From positions 1 through 43,278 of the forward strand of contig NZ_JACSRD010000193.1 of NCBI RefSeq assembly GCF_014879935.1: DNA of 43,278 nt. Reading direction: 5' to 3'. Position 1 is the stretch's first letter. Every line of letters begins with the position of its first letter. A program made the position numbers and the translations under genes. Source of the stretch: Prosthecobacter sp. Lineage in GTDB: Bacteria > Verrucomicrobiota > Verrucomicrobiia > Verrucomicrobiales > Verrucomicrobiaceae. Shown here in pieces: positions 1 to 8,046 of this stretch. The notes beneath the pieces were generated by a model. The model did no database searches. It worked only from the letters and a program-made list of their open reading frames with translations, and was not told where the DNA came from.

Positions 1-14
1 CACCCGCATCCTCT

Positions 15-62
15 CCCGGCCTTCAAAGGCCGGGCTACGAGACGGCTGCCGCTCTGCGGCAG
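15..62. repeat. Two tandem GC-rich hairpins (REP-like or terminator)
   Basis: Two perfect inverted repeats lie back to back. The first has arms CCCGGCCTT (15-23) and AAGGCCGGG (26-34). The second has arms CTGCCGC (46-52) and GCGGCAG (56-62) and is followed by AGGTTTTC. The second could terminate a plus-strand gene outside the window, or the pair may be a dispersed palindromic repeat. Seen directly; the role is inferred. Confidence 0.5.
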
Positions 63-197
63 AGGTTTTCAAACACGGGCCAGGCGAGGAAGCGAGGTCA
101 AACCGTCAACACCCCGGCGAAACCGGCCTCGCAGCCATCCGGAACCACCGCACAATCCCCTTGCGCCTCGGCTGCCGCCGAATGACCTCCGTGCGGC

Positions 198-1961
198 ATG
201 AAGCTGACCCACCTAGGCATCAGTCACTTTCGCAGCATCGGCGAAACCCCGGTCATGATCGACCTCACCAAAAAGATCACCGTCCTCGTCGGCCAGAACG
301 ACTGCGGGAAGTCGAATGTGCTGAGAGGGATTTCGTCAGCCGCCTCCATTTCAAGATCCAAAACGCGTCCCAAAGAAATCGACTTCCATCAGCGATCACC
401 CGAGAACCATCCACAAATCCACCTCCGGGCCGAAGACTTGGAGGTTAAGGGGAGAAAAATCGCCGACTTTGAAACTGCGACTCTCAAAGGAAACCTGACC
501 TCGCGATTCGAAAACGCTCAATGGCATGAAATCGCCAATGCGAGTCCCACTCAACTGGTCGAACTGTTGGGTGCTCTCAAGATCGATTGGCCGGTCACAT
601 CAGGGCCAAACGAAGACGGGACTGGCGTCGAGGTTGAATGCGAAACCGAGTCGGGCAGGATCGAAAAGTTTATCCTGCCACCGACCACAAAGAGCCATAT
701 CGCCGAGTGGATGATGTTTTTTTTAACACGTGACGCCGTCCCCCCATATCGGCCAATACCCGAGTCGAGGCGCATTCAAGAGGGGGAAGAATATTCGGTT
801 GATGGAAAAGGCGTGATCAAGCTTTTGGCCAAATGGCAAAATCCCGACGACGGCGAGTTCCATCTTCGCAATAGGTTTGACCGCATCCAAACACTGATCC
901 GGCAGTTGCTAGACCGCGAAACCCTCCAATTAGACGTTCCCCGAGGTGAAAAGAAGGTAGTTATTCATGAGGGCAACAGACACCTGCCCATCGAATCTCA
1001 CGGCACCGGTATTCACCAGCTTCTTGTTCTAGCCATAGCAGCGCTCTCTGAACAAGACGCCCTCTTCGGCATCGAGGAGCCGGAGATTCATCTGCATCCG
1101 GTGTTGCAGCGGCGCTTTTTGAAGTTCCTGCGCGAGGAGACGGGCGACAACCGCTACATCATCACCACGCATTCACAGACCATGATCGCGCCGGCGGAGG
1201 ATGTGGATGTGATCCATCTGAAGATGGTGGACGGAGTCACGATCCCGACGCGCATCACCACCGACAAGCATACGCTGGAGGCGCTGGATGACCTCGGCAT
1301 GCGGGCGAGCGACCTGCTGCAGGCGAACGCGGTGATCTGGGTCGAGGGTCCGAGCGACCGGCTTTACCTGAAACGCTGGATGGAGCTGGTGAATCAGCAG
1401 CTCGGCGGCCCGGAACTGATCGAGGGCATCGACTACGCGATCATGTTCTACGGCGGCCGGTTGCTTTCGCATCTGAAGCTGGAACGCGATGGCGAGCCGG
1501 ACGACGGCTTCATCCAACTGCTGCGCATCAACCAGCGCTCCGCCATCGTGATGGACAGCGACCGCAAGAAGGGCCTGAACGATCCGCTGAACGCGACGAA
1601 ACAACGCGTCATCGCCGAATGCGAGGCGAACGGCCTGCACGCGTGGGTGACGGATGGACGTGAGATCGAAAACTACCTCACGCAGCGCACGGTGGAGGCG
1701 GCGGTGGCCGAGGCAGGGCTCAGGAAAGACGGCCAGTTCGAGATCCGGGCCATCGGCAGCTTCAGCGACTCATTTGAGCGTGTGGTGGGCCCGACAGCGC
1801 CCGCCTGGTGCGACTACGCCGCCAACAAAGTGCCCTGGGCACATCGTTTTGTGAAGCACATCGAAGCTCAGGACATCAGCACCAGCCTGAAAACGAAGGT
1901 GGAAAGCCTCATCGACTTCATCCGCCACCGACCTGCCGCTTCGTCGGCACCAGCCGCCTGA
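198..1961 (+). CDS. OLD-family ATPase/TOPRIM nuclease (AAA_21 type)
   Basis: This 587-residue protein has the SMC/RecF-like ATPase plus TOPRIM architecture of overcoming-lysogenization-defect (OLD) nucleases. Walker A is GQNDCGKSN (K38) after an N-terminal strand with the FRSIG motif. Walker B is FGIEEPEIHLHP (E293/E294), and the switch histidine is in ITTHS (H325). The TOPRIM part follows, with VIWVEGPSD (E383) and VMDSD (D453, D455), then EIENYL. OLD proteins act in phage exclusion and nucleic acid cleavage. GajA of Gabija is related, but no UvrD-like partner follows here, and only 197 bases are visible upstream. The first ~860 bases are less GC-rich and use more A/T-ending codons than the rest. 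Substrate and role are not shown by the sequence. Confidence 0.88.
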   Translation: MKLTHLGISHFRSIGETPVMIDLTKKITVLVGQNDCGKSNVLRGISSAASISRSKTRPKEIDFHQRSPENHPQIHLRAEDLEVKGRKIADFETATLKGNLTSRFENAQWHEIANASPTQLVELLGALKIDWPVTSGPNEDGTGVEVECETESGRIEKFILPPTTKSHIAEWMMFFLTRDAVPPYRPIPESRRIQEGEEYSVDGKGVIKLLAKWQNPDDGEFHLRNRFDRIQTLIRQLLDRETLQLDVPRGEKKVVIHEGNRHLPIESHGTGIHQLLVLAIAALSEQDALFGIEEPEIHLHPVLQRRFLKFLREETGDNRYIITTHSQTMIAPAEDVDVIHLKMVDGVTIPTRITTDKHTLEALDDLGMRASDLLQANAVIWVEGPSDRLYLKRWMELVNQQLGGPELIEGIDYAIMFYGGRLLSHLKLERDGEPDDGFIQLLRINQRSAIVMDSDRKKGLNDPLNATKQRVIAECEANGLHAWVTDGREIENYLTQRTVEAAVAEAGLRKDGQFEIRAIGSFSDSFERVVGPTAPAWCDYAANKVPWAHRFVKHIEAQDISTSLKTKVESLIDFIRHRPAASSAPAA

Positions 1962-1964
1962 GAA

Positions 1965-2093
1965 TCACTTCCCACAGCCGCAACCGCCACCACAGCCGGG
2001 CTTTTTCCGGCGTTTCGCGGCACGCGCGACAAACAGCGCCACGGTGACGATGATGACCGCGATGGCGGCGAGGGATTGCCAGTTTTCGTTCAT
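1965..2093 (-). CDS. FeoB-associated Cys-rich membrane protein
   Basis: A 42-residue reading frame starts at ATG 2093, 12 bases beyond the feoB stop. It has one membrane helix (about residues 7-24, AAIAVIIVTVALFVARAA), then a basic stretch AKRRKKP and a C-terminal GCGGGCGCGK. This is the layout of the small FeoB-associated Cys-rich proteins that follow feoB in many bacteria. The three cysteines (34, 38, 40) are candidates for metal or Fe-S handling at the membrane. The gene is the last of the minus-strand feoA-feoB unit and is probably translated from the same message. Its role in iron uptake is inferred from position and composition only. Confidence 0.8.
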   Translation of the reverse strand: MNENWQSLAAIAVIIVTVALFVARAAKRRKKPGCGGGCGCGK

Positions 2094-2105
2094 GGTGCGT
2101 TGTGA

Positions 2106-4181
2106 TCAATACCCCATCGCGGTGCCGACTTGGAAGATCAGCAGGCTGAGCAGGTAGGCGGTGCCGGTCATGTAGCCCAATTGAATCAACGCCCACTTCC
2201 ACGAGCCGGTTTCACGTTTCACGATGGCGATGGTGCTGACGCACTGCATGGCGAAGACGTAGAAGACGAGCAGGCTGAGGCAGACGAGCGGGGAATAGAC
2301 GGGTTTGCCATCGGCACGACGTTCGGAGGCGAGCTTTTCACGCAGCGGGTCGAGGTTCTCGTCATCCTCGCTCTCCACGGCATAGACGACGCCCATGGTG
2401 GTGTTGAAGACCTCGCGCGCGGCGAAGCTGCCGATGAGGCCGATGCCGATCTTCCAGTCATAGCCGAGCGGCTTGATCGCAGGCTCGATCAAATGACCGG
2501 CCTGCCCGGCGAAGCTGTTGGCGAGCTGGAGTGACTTGTCCTCCGTGTCGGTTTTCGGATAGGTCGAGGCGGCCCAGATGAGGATGGAGATGCCGAGGAT
2601 GATGCTGCCGGCGCGGACAAGGAAGGCCTTCGCCCGCTGCCAGACGAGCAGCAGGATGGAGCGCAGCGCCGGGCGCTTGTAGGGCGGCATTTCCAGGATC
2701 ATCGGGCTGCTGTCGCCCTTCATGATGCCTTTGCTGAAGATCCAGGCGAAGACGAACGCCCCGCCGGTGCCCAGCGCATACAGGCCCATCATCAGCAGCC
2801 CCTGCGTGAGCGGCTGTGAGGGGAACAGCAGACCGATGAGCAGGGTGTAAACCGGCAGACGCGCCGAACATGAGGCGAGCGGCGCGATGAGGATGGTGAC
2901 GAGGCGGTCCTTCGGGCTGTCGATGGTGCGCGCGGCCATGACACCGGGCACGGCACAGGCGTACGAGCTGAGGAAAGGCAGGAACGACTTCCCATTCAGC
3001 CCCACCTTGCTCATGAGCCAGTCCATGATGAAGGCGAGACGGGCCATGTAGCCCGTGTCCTCCATGAGGCCGATGAAGAAGAACAGGATGACGATCTGCG
3101 GCAGGAAGATGACCACGCCGCCGACGCCGGAGACGACGCCATTGACCATGAGATCCCGCAAATCACCGGGCGGCATCTGCGACTCCACCCACGCGCCGAT
3201 CTGACCGAACAGGCCGTCGATCCACTCCATGGGCACCGAGGCGACGCTGAAGATGAGGTAGCCCAGCAGCACGAACACGAAGGCCAGGTTCACAAAGCCC
3301 AGCACGGGATGCAGGAAGATGCGGTCGAGCTTGGTGGTGATGGTCTCGATCTCCTGATCCGGCCGACGCAGGACCTCGGCGCAGAGTTTTTCGATGCTCT
3401 GATAGCGCTCGGCGACGAGATCGTCCTCCCAGCCGGGAAAGGCCTGGTCGATGCTCTTTCGCAGCTCATGCACGCGCCCCATCTGCGAATCGGCGATGCC
3501 GTAGTGCGTGGGATCGTGGTCGGAGAGCAGGTAGAGCGGCTCCAGCAGCGATGCCTTCGCATGGATCGCACCCGTTTCACACAGCGGCCCCCGGCTTTGC
3601 TCCAAAGCGGCACGCACGCCTTCGGGAATGACCGCGCTCTGCCATTTCGTGGCGGGAAGGTCATCGCGGCTGAGCGCGAGCTTCAGCTCGATCATCCCCT
3701 GCCCTGTCACCGCCTGCGTTTTGATGACGGGAATGCCGAGAATCTCGCCCAGCTTCGCCGCATCAATGCGCCACTGCCGTTGCTCGGCCACATCGACCAT
3801 GTTCAGCACCAGAATCGTCGGCAGGCCGAGTTCGAGCACCTGGGAGACGAGGTAGAGATTCCGCTCGATGTTGGCGGAATCGATCACGCACACCACGCGG
3901 TCCGGCCGCGGCGTCTCAGGGCGCCTGCCCAGCAGCACATCCCGCAGCACCGCCTCGTCCGGCGAACGCGCATTCAGGCTGTAAGCCCCGGGCAGATCGA
4001 TGAGGCGCAGCTTCTTGCCATGCTGGCTGTAGCACTCGCCGATCTTCTTTTCGACGGTGACACCGGGGTAGTTCGCGACCTTTTGCTTCAGGCCCGTGAG
4101 CAGGTTGAAAAGCGTGGTCTTGCCCGAGTTCGGGTTCCCCACGATGGCGATGAGCGGTGTCTCGCTGGAAACGGTGCTCAT
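2106..4181 (-). CDS. feoB: Ferrous iron transport protein B (FeoB)
   Basis: This 691-residue inner-membrane protein imports Fe(II). The N-terminal G domain shows G1 GNPNSGKT (15-22), the NYPGVTVEK switch I region, G3 DLPG (62-65) and G4 NMVD (127-130). A helical linker follows to about residue 280. The membrane part has repeated hydrophobic helices with the two Gate-type segments typical of the family, for example around LPFLSSYACAVPGVMAA, where the cysteine is a conserved pore position. Length is close to that of shorter FeoB proteins. The start overlaps the feoA stop as ATGA, so the two are very likely translationally coupled. The small Cys-rich gene follows immediately. Confidence 0.97.
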   Translation of the reverse strand: MSTVSSETPLIAIVGNPNSGKTTLFNLLTGLKQKVANYPGVTVEKKIGECYSQHGKKLRLIDLPGAYSLNARSPDEAVLRDVLLGRRPETPRPDRVVCVIDSANIERNLYLVSQVLELGLPTILVLNMVDVAEQRQWRIDAAKLGEILGIPVIKTQAVTGQGMIELKLALSRDDLPATKWQSAVIPEGVRAALEQSRGPLCETGAIHAKASLLEPLYLLSDHDPTHYGIADSQMGRVHELRKSIDQAFPGWEDDLVAERYQSIEKLCAEVLRRPDQEIETITTKLDRIFLHPVLGFVNLAFVFVLLGYLIFSVASVPMEWIDGLFGQIGAWVESQMPPGDLRDLMVNGVVSGVGGVVIFLPQIVILFFFIGLMEDTGYMARLAFIMDWLMSKVGLNGKSFLPFLSSYACAVPGVMAARTIDSPKDRLVTILIAPLASCSARLPVYTLLIGLLFPSQPLTQGLLMMGLYALGTGGAFVFAWIFSKGIMKGDSSPMILEMPPYKRPALRSILLLVWQRAKAFLVRAGSIILGISILIWAASTYPKTDTEDKSLQLANSFAGQAGHLIEPAIKPLGYDWKIGIGLIGSFAAREVFNTTMGVVYAVESEDDENLDPLREKLASERRADGKPVYSPLVCLSLLVFYVFAMQCVSTIAIVKRETGSWKWALIQLGYMTGTAYLLSLLIFQVGTAMGY

Positions 4182-4408
4182 GCCGGGGAGATGCCAATGA
4201 AGGCCGCCTCGTGATTGCGCATCGAGAGCTGGGAACCACGCACGCTGATCTCAATCGGCTCGCCCAACGGGGCCCGGCGGGTCACACGGACGCGGGTGCC
4301 GGGGACGATGCCCATTTCCCGCAGTCGGGTGAGGCAGGACCGGCCGGTAGGCATGGCCAGCACGATGGCATCAGTGCCGATGGGAAGTTCAGCAAGGGTG
4401 GAAGGCAT
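4178..4408 (-). CDS. feoA: FeoA family protein
   Basis: This 76-residue cytoplasmic protein has the SH3-like FeoA fold. It starts LAELPIGTDAIVLAM and has the family's CLTRLREMGIVPGTRVRV turn. It ends with the strands around PIEISVRGSQLSMRNHEA. FeoA is thought to assist FeoB, probably by contact with its cytoplasmic part. It is the first gene of the minus-strand feo unit, overlaps feoB by 4 bases, and has a sigma-70-like promoter candidate about 50 bases upstream. No strong Shine-Dalgarno sequence is visible before the ATG. Confidence 0.95.
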   Translation of the reverse strand: MPSTLAELPIGTDAIVLAMPTGRSCLTRLREMGIVPGTRVRVTRRAPLGEPIEISVRGSQLSMRNHEAAFIGISPA

Positions 4409-4456
4409 GGTTGGGAAACGCTTTGCAAATGAGACTCTGTCGCAGACTTGCGCCCG

Positions 4457-4484
4457 AGAATAACAATTCCCCCGCCAATGGCAA
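4457..4484 (-). promoter_or_regulatory. Candidate sigma-70 promoter of feoAB
   Basis: On the minus strand, TTGCCA (4479-4484) and TATTCT (4457-4462) are separated by 16 bases. They lie about 49 bases upstream of the feoA start in a locally A+T-richer stretch. The -10 region overlaps an imperfect dyad, GAATTGTTATTC. A second imperfect dyad, TGCGACAGAGTCTCA, lies between the promoter and feoA and could bind an iron regulator. No canonical Fur box is present, so regulation by Fur is not supported directly. Confidence 0.45.
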
Positions 4485-4599
4485 ATGCGGACTTGCAGCG
4501 GATTTTGCGGTCCCCGCAGGAACCCGGAGGTTCAGCCCCCTGCGCCAGAGCGGTTGCGCCCGTCGTGAAAGCCGCTAGTCTCCGCGCCCCTCGAATTTT

Positions 4600-5967
4600 A
4601 TGTGGAAAGGTCGATTTGCCCAGGAAACCAGCGCTCTGGTGCAGCGCTATGGAGAGTCCGTGTCGTTTGACTGGCGGCTCTACCCGCACGACATCGCCGG
4701 ATCGATCGCGCACTCGAAAGGCCTGCTGAAGGCGGGCATTTTGACCGCCGGGGAGCAGCAGCAGATCGAAGCCGGGCTGCTGGAGATCCGCCACGAGATC
4801 GAAAAGGGGCAGTTTGAGTTCAAGGAGTCCCTGGAGGACGTGCACATGAACATCGAGGCCGAGCTGACACGGCGCATCGGCCCGGCGGGCGCGAAACTGC
4901 ACACCGCCCGCAGCCGGAACGACCAGGTGGCCACGGATGTGCGTCTGTACTGCCGGGCTAACATCGATACCGTGCTTAAACACGTCCGCGCCATGCAGGC
5001 GGCGCTGGTGGAGTGCGCCGAGCGTGGTGGCGACACCGTGATGCCGGGCTACACCCACCTGCAACGCGGCCAGCCGGTGCTGTTCGCCCATCACCTGCTG
5101 GCCTACGTCGAGATGCTGGACCGCGACGCGGCCCGTCTCGCCGATTGCCGGAAGCGCGTGAATGTGATGCCGCTCGGTTCGGGGGCGCTCGCTGGCAGCA
5201 CGATCATCCTGGACCGCGAATACGTGGCACAGGAGCTGGGGTTCGATGGCGTGACGCAGAACTCGATGGATGCCGTCAGCGACCGCGACTTCGTGGCGGA
5301 GCTGCTTTTCGACCTGTCGCTGCTCGGGGTGCATCTTTCGCGCCTGAGCGAGGATGTGATCCTCTGGGCCAGCGCGGAGTTCGGGTTTGTGACCTTGAGC
5401 GATGCACACACGACGGGCTCGTCTTTGATGCCGCAGAAGAAAAACCCCGACGTGGCGGAGCTCACTCGCGGCAAGTCAGCGCGCTTGATCGGGAACCTGA
5501 TGAGCATCCTCACGCTCATCAAAGGCCTGCCGATGACCTACAACCGCGACCTGCAGGAGGACAAGGAGCCGCTGTTCGACTCCATCGACACCGTGGTGCT
5601 CGCTTTGGAAGTCTTCACCGAGATGATCAGCGGCATGGACGTGAACGCGGCCAGAACCACCGCCGCGGCGGGCGATCCGATGCTGCTGGCGACCGATCTG
5701 GCCGACTACCTGGTCAATCACGGCGTGCCGTTCCGGCAGGCGCATGAAGTCATCGGCAAACTCGTGGCCTACTCGATCCAGGAGAAGCGTGGCTTTGGCG
5801 ACATGGAGCTGGCGGAGTTCCAGCGCTTCTCGCCGGTGTTCCAGGCGGATGTGGCGGCTTGTTTGAACCTCGAAACCGCCATGCACGCCCGCAAAGGCAT
5901 CGGTGCACCGTCACCGGACAATGTGAAGGCGCAACTGGCCCGCTGGCGCAAGGCTTTGACCGCATGA
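4600..5967 (+). CDS. argH: Argininosuccinate lyase
   Basis: This 455-residue enzyme splits argininosuccinate into arginine and fumarate in the last step of arginine synthesis. The N-terminus [20 protein letters not shown] is typical. The [13 protein letters not shown] motif and the fumarase/aspartase-superfamily signature [12 protein letters not shown] (273-284) are intact. The signature includes S275, the serine equivalent to the catalytic residue. Length matches the family (about 455-470). Its stop overlaps the start of the downstream Nudix gene as ATGA. The upstream neighbour feoA is divergent, so argH is the first gene of its unit. Confidence 0.97.
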   Translation: MWKGRFAQETSALVQRYGESVSFDWRLYPHDIAGSIAHSKGLLKAGILTAGEQQQIEAGLLEIRHEIEKGQFEFKESLEDVHMNIEAELTRRIGPAGAKLHTARSRNDQVATDVRLYCRANIDTVLKHVRAMQAALVECAERGGDTVMPGYTHLQRGQPVLFAHHLLAYVEMLDRDAARLADCRKRVNVMPLGSGALAGSTIILDREYVAQELGFDGVTQNSMDAVSDRDFVAELLFDLSLLGVHLSRLSEDVILWASAEFGFVTLSDAHTTGSSLMPQKKNPDVAELTRGKSARLIGNLMSILTLIKGLPMTYNRDLQEDKEPLFDSIDTVVLALEVFTEMISGMDVNAARTTAAAGDPMLLATDLADYLVNHGVPFRQAHEVIGKLVAYSIQEKRGFGDMELAEFQRFSPVFQADVAACLNLETAMHARKGIGAPSPDNVKAQLARWRKALTA

Positions 5968-6596
5968 CCGGCATGCAGATCCCGGATTTCGAGCTTTACA
6001 CCCCCGGTTTGGAGGCCGGCTGGCGCAAGACGCGCAGCGAGATGGCCCTGGACAATCCACACGTGAAGGTCGAGCGCGCCCACTTCATCACGCCGAACCG
6101 CAGTGCGGAGGTGCCCTGGATGGTGGTGCAGCGGAAGGCCGCCGTGGCCGTGGCCCCGGTGCTGGAGGACGGACGTTTCGTCATGGTACATCAGGAGCGC
6201 CTGCCGGTGATGCAGACGATGTGGGAATTCCCCGCCGGGCAGATCGACACCGAGGTGACCCGGGAGTCGATCATCCACACGGTGGTCAATGAACTGCGGG
6301 AGGAGTGCGGCTGCGTCATCGACCCGGACGGCGGCACGCTGCAGCCACTGGGCTGGTATTTTCCCTCGCAAGGTTTCACCGACGAGATCGTTTATCTTTT
6401 CACGGCGAAGCCCGTGTGTGTCGTCAGCCGTCCCCAGCCGGATGGAAGCGAGCACATCAGCGACGTGCGGTTTGTCAGCGCGGGAGAACTGCGTGGGATG
6501 ATTGCTGCCAATGCGATCACCAACGCCCTGACGCTGGCTCTCTACGCGCGGATCGCGGCCCAAGGACTTGCCGCCGCAGGCGGAATGGCCGAATGA
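5964..6596 (+). CDS. Nudix hydrolase, ADP-ribose pyrophosphatase-like
   Basis: This 210-residue protein starts at the ATG that overlaps the argH stop; an in-frame extension upstream would lie inside argH and is not family-like. The strand MWEFPAGQID (about 86-95) precedes the Nudix helix, as in NUDT5/ADP-ribose pyrophosphatases. The Nudix box is degenerate: G92, then a few extra residues, E101, N109-E110-L111-R112-E113-E114-C115-G116. The metal-binding glutamates of REUXEE are kept, but the Arg is replaced by Asn. Probable substrates are ADP-ribose or nucleotide sugars. Coupling to argH suggests co-expression only. Confidence 0.85.
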   Translation: MTGMQIPDFELYTPGLEAGWRKTRSEMALDNPHVKVERAHFITPNRSAEVPWMVVQRKAAVAVAPVLEDGRFVMVHQERLPVMQTMWEFPAGQIDTEVTRESIIHTVVNELREECGCVIDPDGGTLQPLGWYFPSQGFTDEIVYLFTAKPVCVVSRPQPDGSEHISDVRFVSAGELRGMIAANAITNALTLALYARIAAQGLAAAGGMAE

Positions 6597-6701
6597 CGAA
6601 TCCCGAATGACGAACGCATGCCCATGCACCACGACCGCAATTGATCCGCGAATAACGGATTTTCCGGCCCATTCGTCATTCCACATTCGTCATTCGTCAT
6701 T
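6592..6701. repeat. Long imperfect inverted repeat built of ATTCGTCATT units
   Basis: The left arm has two AATGACGAA(T) units (6592-6601, 6606-6614). The right arm has the complement TTCGTCATT (6672-6680), ATTCGTCATT (6685-6694) and a further overlapping copy (6692-6701). The two arms match at 19 of 23 positions, and the stop codon of the Nudix gene lies inside the left arm. It occupies most of the gap between the Nudix gene and tatC. Probably a dispersed repeat; it may also fold in RNA and limit read-through. Confidence 0.7.
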
Positions 6702-6744
6702 TTCTGCCGCCTGATCCTCCTCCACCCCCCATCTCCCCTCCCCC

Positions 6745-7887
6745 ATGTGGTCCGGCATTCTTCAAAAAGTCTTCAAAGTCCGCGATAAGGTCGCGCTGAA
6801 CCTCAGCGGCAACACAGACGAGGAAAAACCCTTCCTCGAACACCTCGAGGACCTGCGCACGATGATCGTGCGCATCGTCATGACTCTGGTCATCTCGACA
6901 ATTGGCACCTTCATCTTCTACAAGGAGCTGTTCCGTGCGATCCAGTTTCCGCTGATCTTCGCCGGCCTGGCAAAGGACGAGGCCGGAGCCAGTCTGCTAT
7001 TACAGAACATCGATGTCGCAGGTCCGTTTATGATGGCGATCAATGTCTCGCTCATCTCGGCGGTGATCATCTCGTTCCCAGTCCTGCTGGTGTTTTTGCT
7101 GCAGTTCATCCTTCCAGGATTGAAGCCCAACGAAAAGAAGCTGCTGTTCCCAGGCATCGCGATTGGAACCGGCCTGTTCCTGGCAGGAGCGGCCTTTGCC
7201 TACTGGGTCGTTTTGCCGAAGGCGCTTTCATTCTTTGACGAGTTCGCCAAATCGGTGGGTTCACGTCAGGACTGGACGCTGTCTAATTACGTCACGTTCT
7301 CCACACGCTTCATCCTCGTGTTCGGCATTTCCTTCGAACTGCCCGTGATCGTGATGGCCCTGGTGAAGCTGGACTTCCTGAACTTCAAGATCATGAAGTC
7401 CACCTGGAGGCATGCCTTGGTGGGCATCACTCTCTTCGCCGCCATCATCACGCCGACGCCGGACGTGCTGACTTTGATGCTGATGTCGGGCCCTCTTTAC
7501 TTCCTGTATGCCATCTGTGTGTGGCTGGCCTATTTCATGGAGAAGAAGGATCGTGCGGCCTACCCTGAATACTACGCCCAGATCGAAAAGGACGAGAAGG
7601 AGCTCGAACAGGGCGGTGGAACCGACGACTGGGACAACGAGAACTACAATCCGTGGTCATCCACCGATGACGATGAGGACAAGGAAGATTACCAGTCGCC
7701 GGCCGCCAAGCCTTCCGCTCCTCCGGCGGAGGTGGAAAAGCCCGCGACGGAGTACGATGAGTACCAGGGCGAGGATCAAAGCTCCCAGGTGCCAGACGAA
7801 GAACCCGCTGCATCCCCCTCCCAGGAGAAGACGCTCGAAGAATTGTCTCGCGAGGACGAAAAGCGGTCGAACGGGACGCAGGATTGA
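6745..7887 (+). CDS. tatC: Sec-independent protein translocase TatC
   Basis: This is the membrane receptor of the twin-arginine pathway, which exports folded proteins. The N-terminal cytoplasmic motif FLEHLEDLR (with the conserved Glu used for signal-peptide recognition) precedes six hydrophobic helices between about residues 33 and 260. The standard TatC body ends near residue 265. It is followed by a tail of about 105 residues that is strongly acidic and rich in Pro, Ser and Gln (for example TDDDEDKEDY), which is not part of the core family. The start at 6745 sits after a C-rich leader without an SD. No tatA/B-like gene is in the window. Convergent with the next gene. Confidence 0.95.
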   Translation: MWSGILQKVFKVRDKVALNLSGNTDEEKPFLEHLEDLRTMIVRIVMTLVISTIGTFIFYKELFRAIQFPLIFAGLAKDEAGASLLLQNIDVAGPFMMAINVSLISAVIISFPVLLVFLLQFILPGLKPNEKKLLFPGIAIGTGLFLAGAAFAYWVVLPKALSFFDEFAKSVGSRQDWTLSNYVTFSTRFILVFGISFELPVIVMALVKLDFLNFKIMKSTWRHALVGITLFAAIITPTPDVLTLMLMSGPLYFLYAICVWLAYFMEKKDRAAYPEYYAQIEKDEKELEQGGGTDDWDNENYNPWSSTDDDEDKEDYQSPAAKPSAPPAEVEKPATEYDEYQGEDQSSQVPDEEPAASPSQEKTLEELSREDEKRSNGTQD

Positions 7888-7928
7888 ACTCGGCCCGCCC
7901 CGGGGCTGATTGAAGGCTCCGCTCGAGA

Positions 7929-7956
7929 CTGAGACAGGCGCAAGGGCCTGTCTCAG
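7929..7956. terminator. Perfect 11-bp hairpin between convergent genes
   Basis: CTGAGACAGGC (7929-7939) and GCCTGTCTCAG (7946-7956) pair perfectly around the loop GCAAGG. It lies 41 bases after the tatC stop and 90 bases after the stop of the convergent minus-strand gene. There is no T-run on either side, so it may be a bidirectional, Rho-assisted or RNA-stabilising structure rather than a classic intrinsic terminator. Confidence 0.55.
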
Positions 7957-8046
7957 AAGTTGCCGGGCCTTCTGCGAACTGCCGCCGAATGCTCCATTTC
8001 CTCACAGCGGGTTGTCCGGAGGTCGTGCGGTAAAATCCGCCGCGAA

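Noticed and set aside
198-1961. Complete Gabija system
   Set aside because: The GajA-like architecture is present, but no UvrD-like GajB gene follows; the next genes are feo genes on the other strand.
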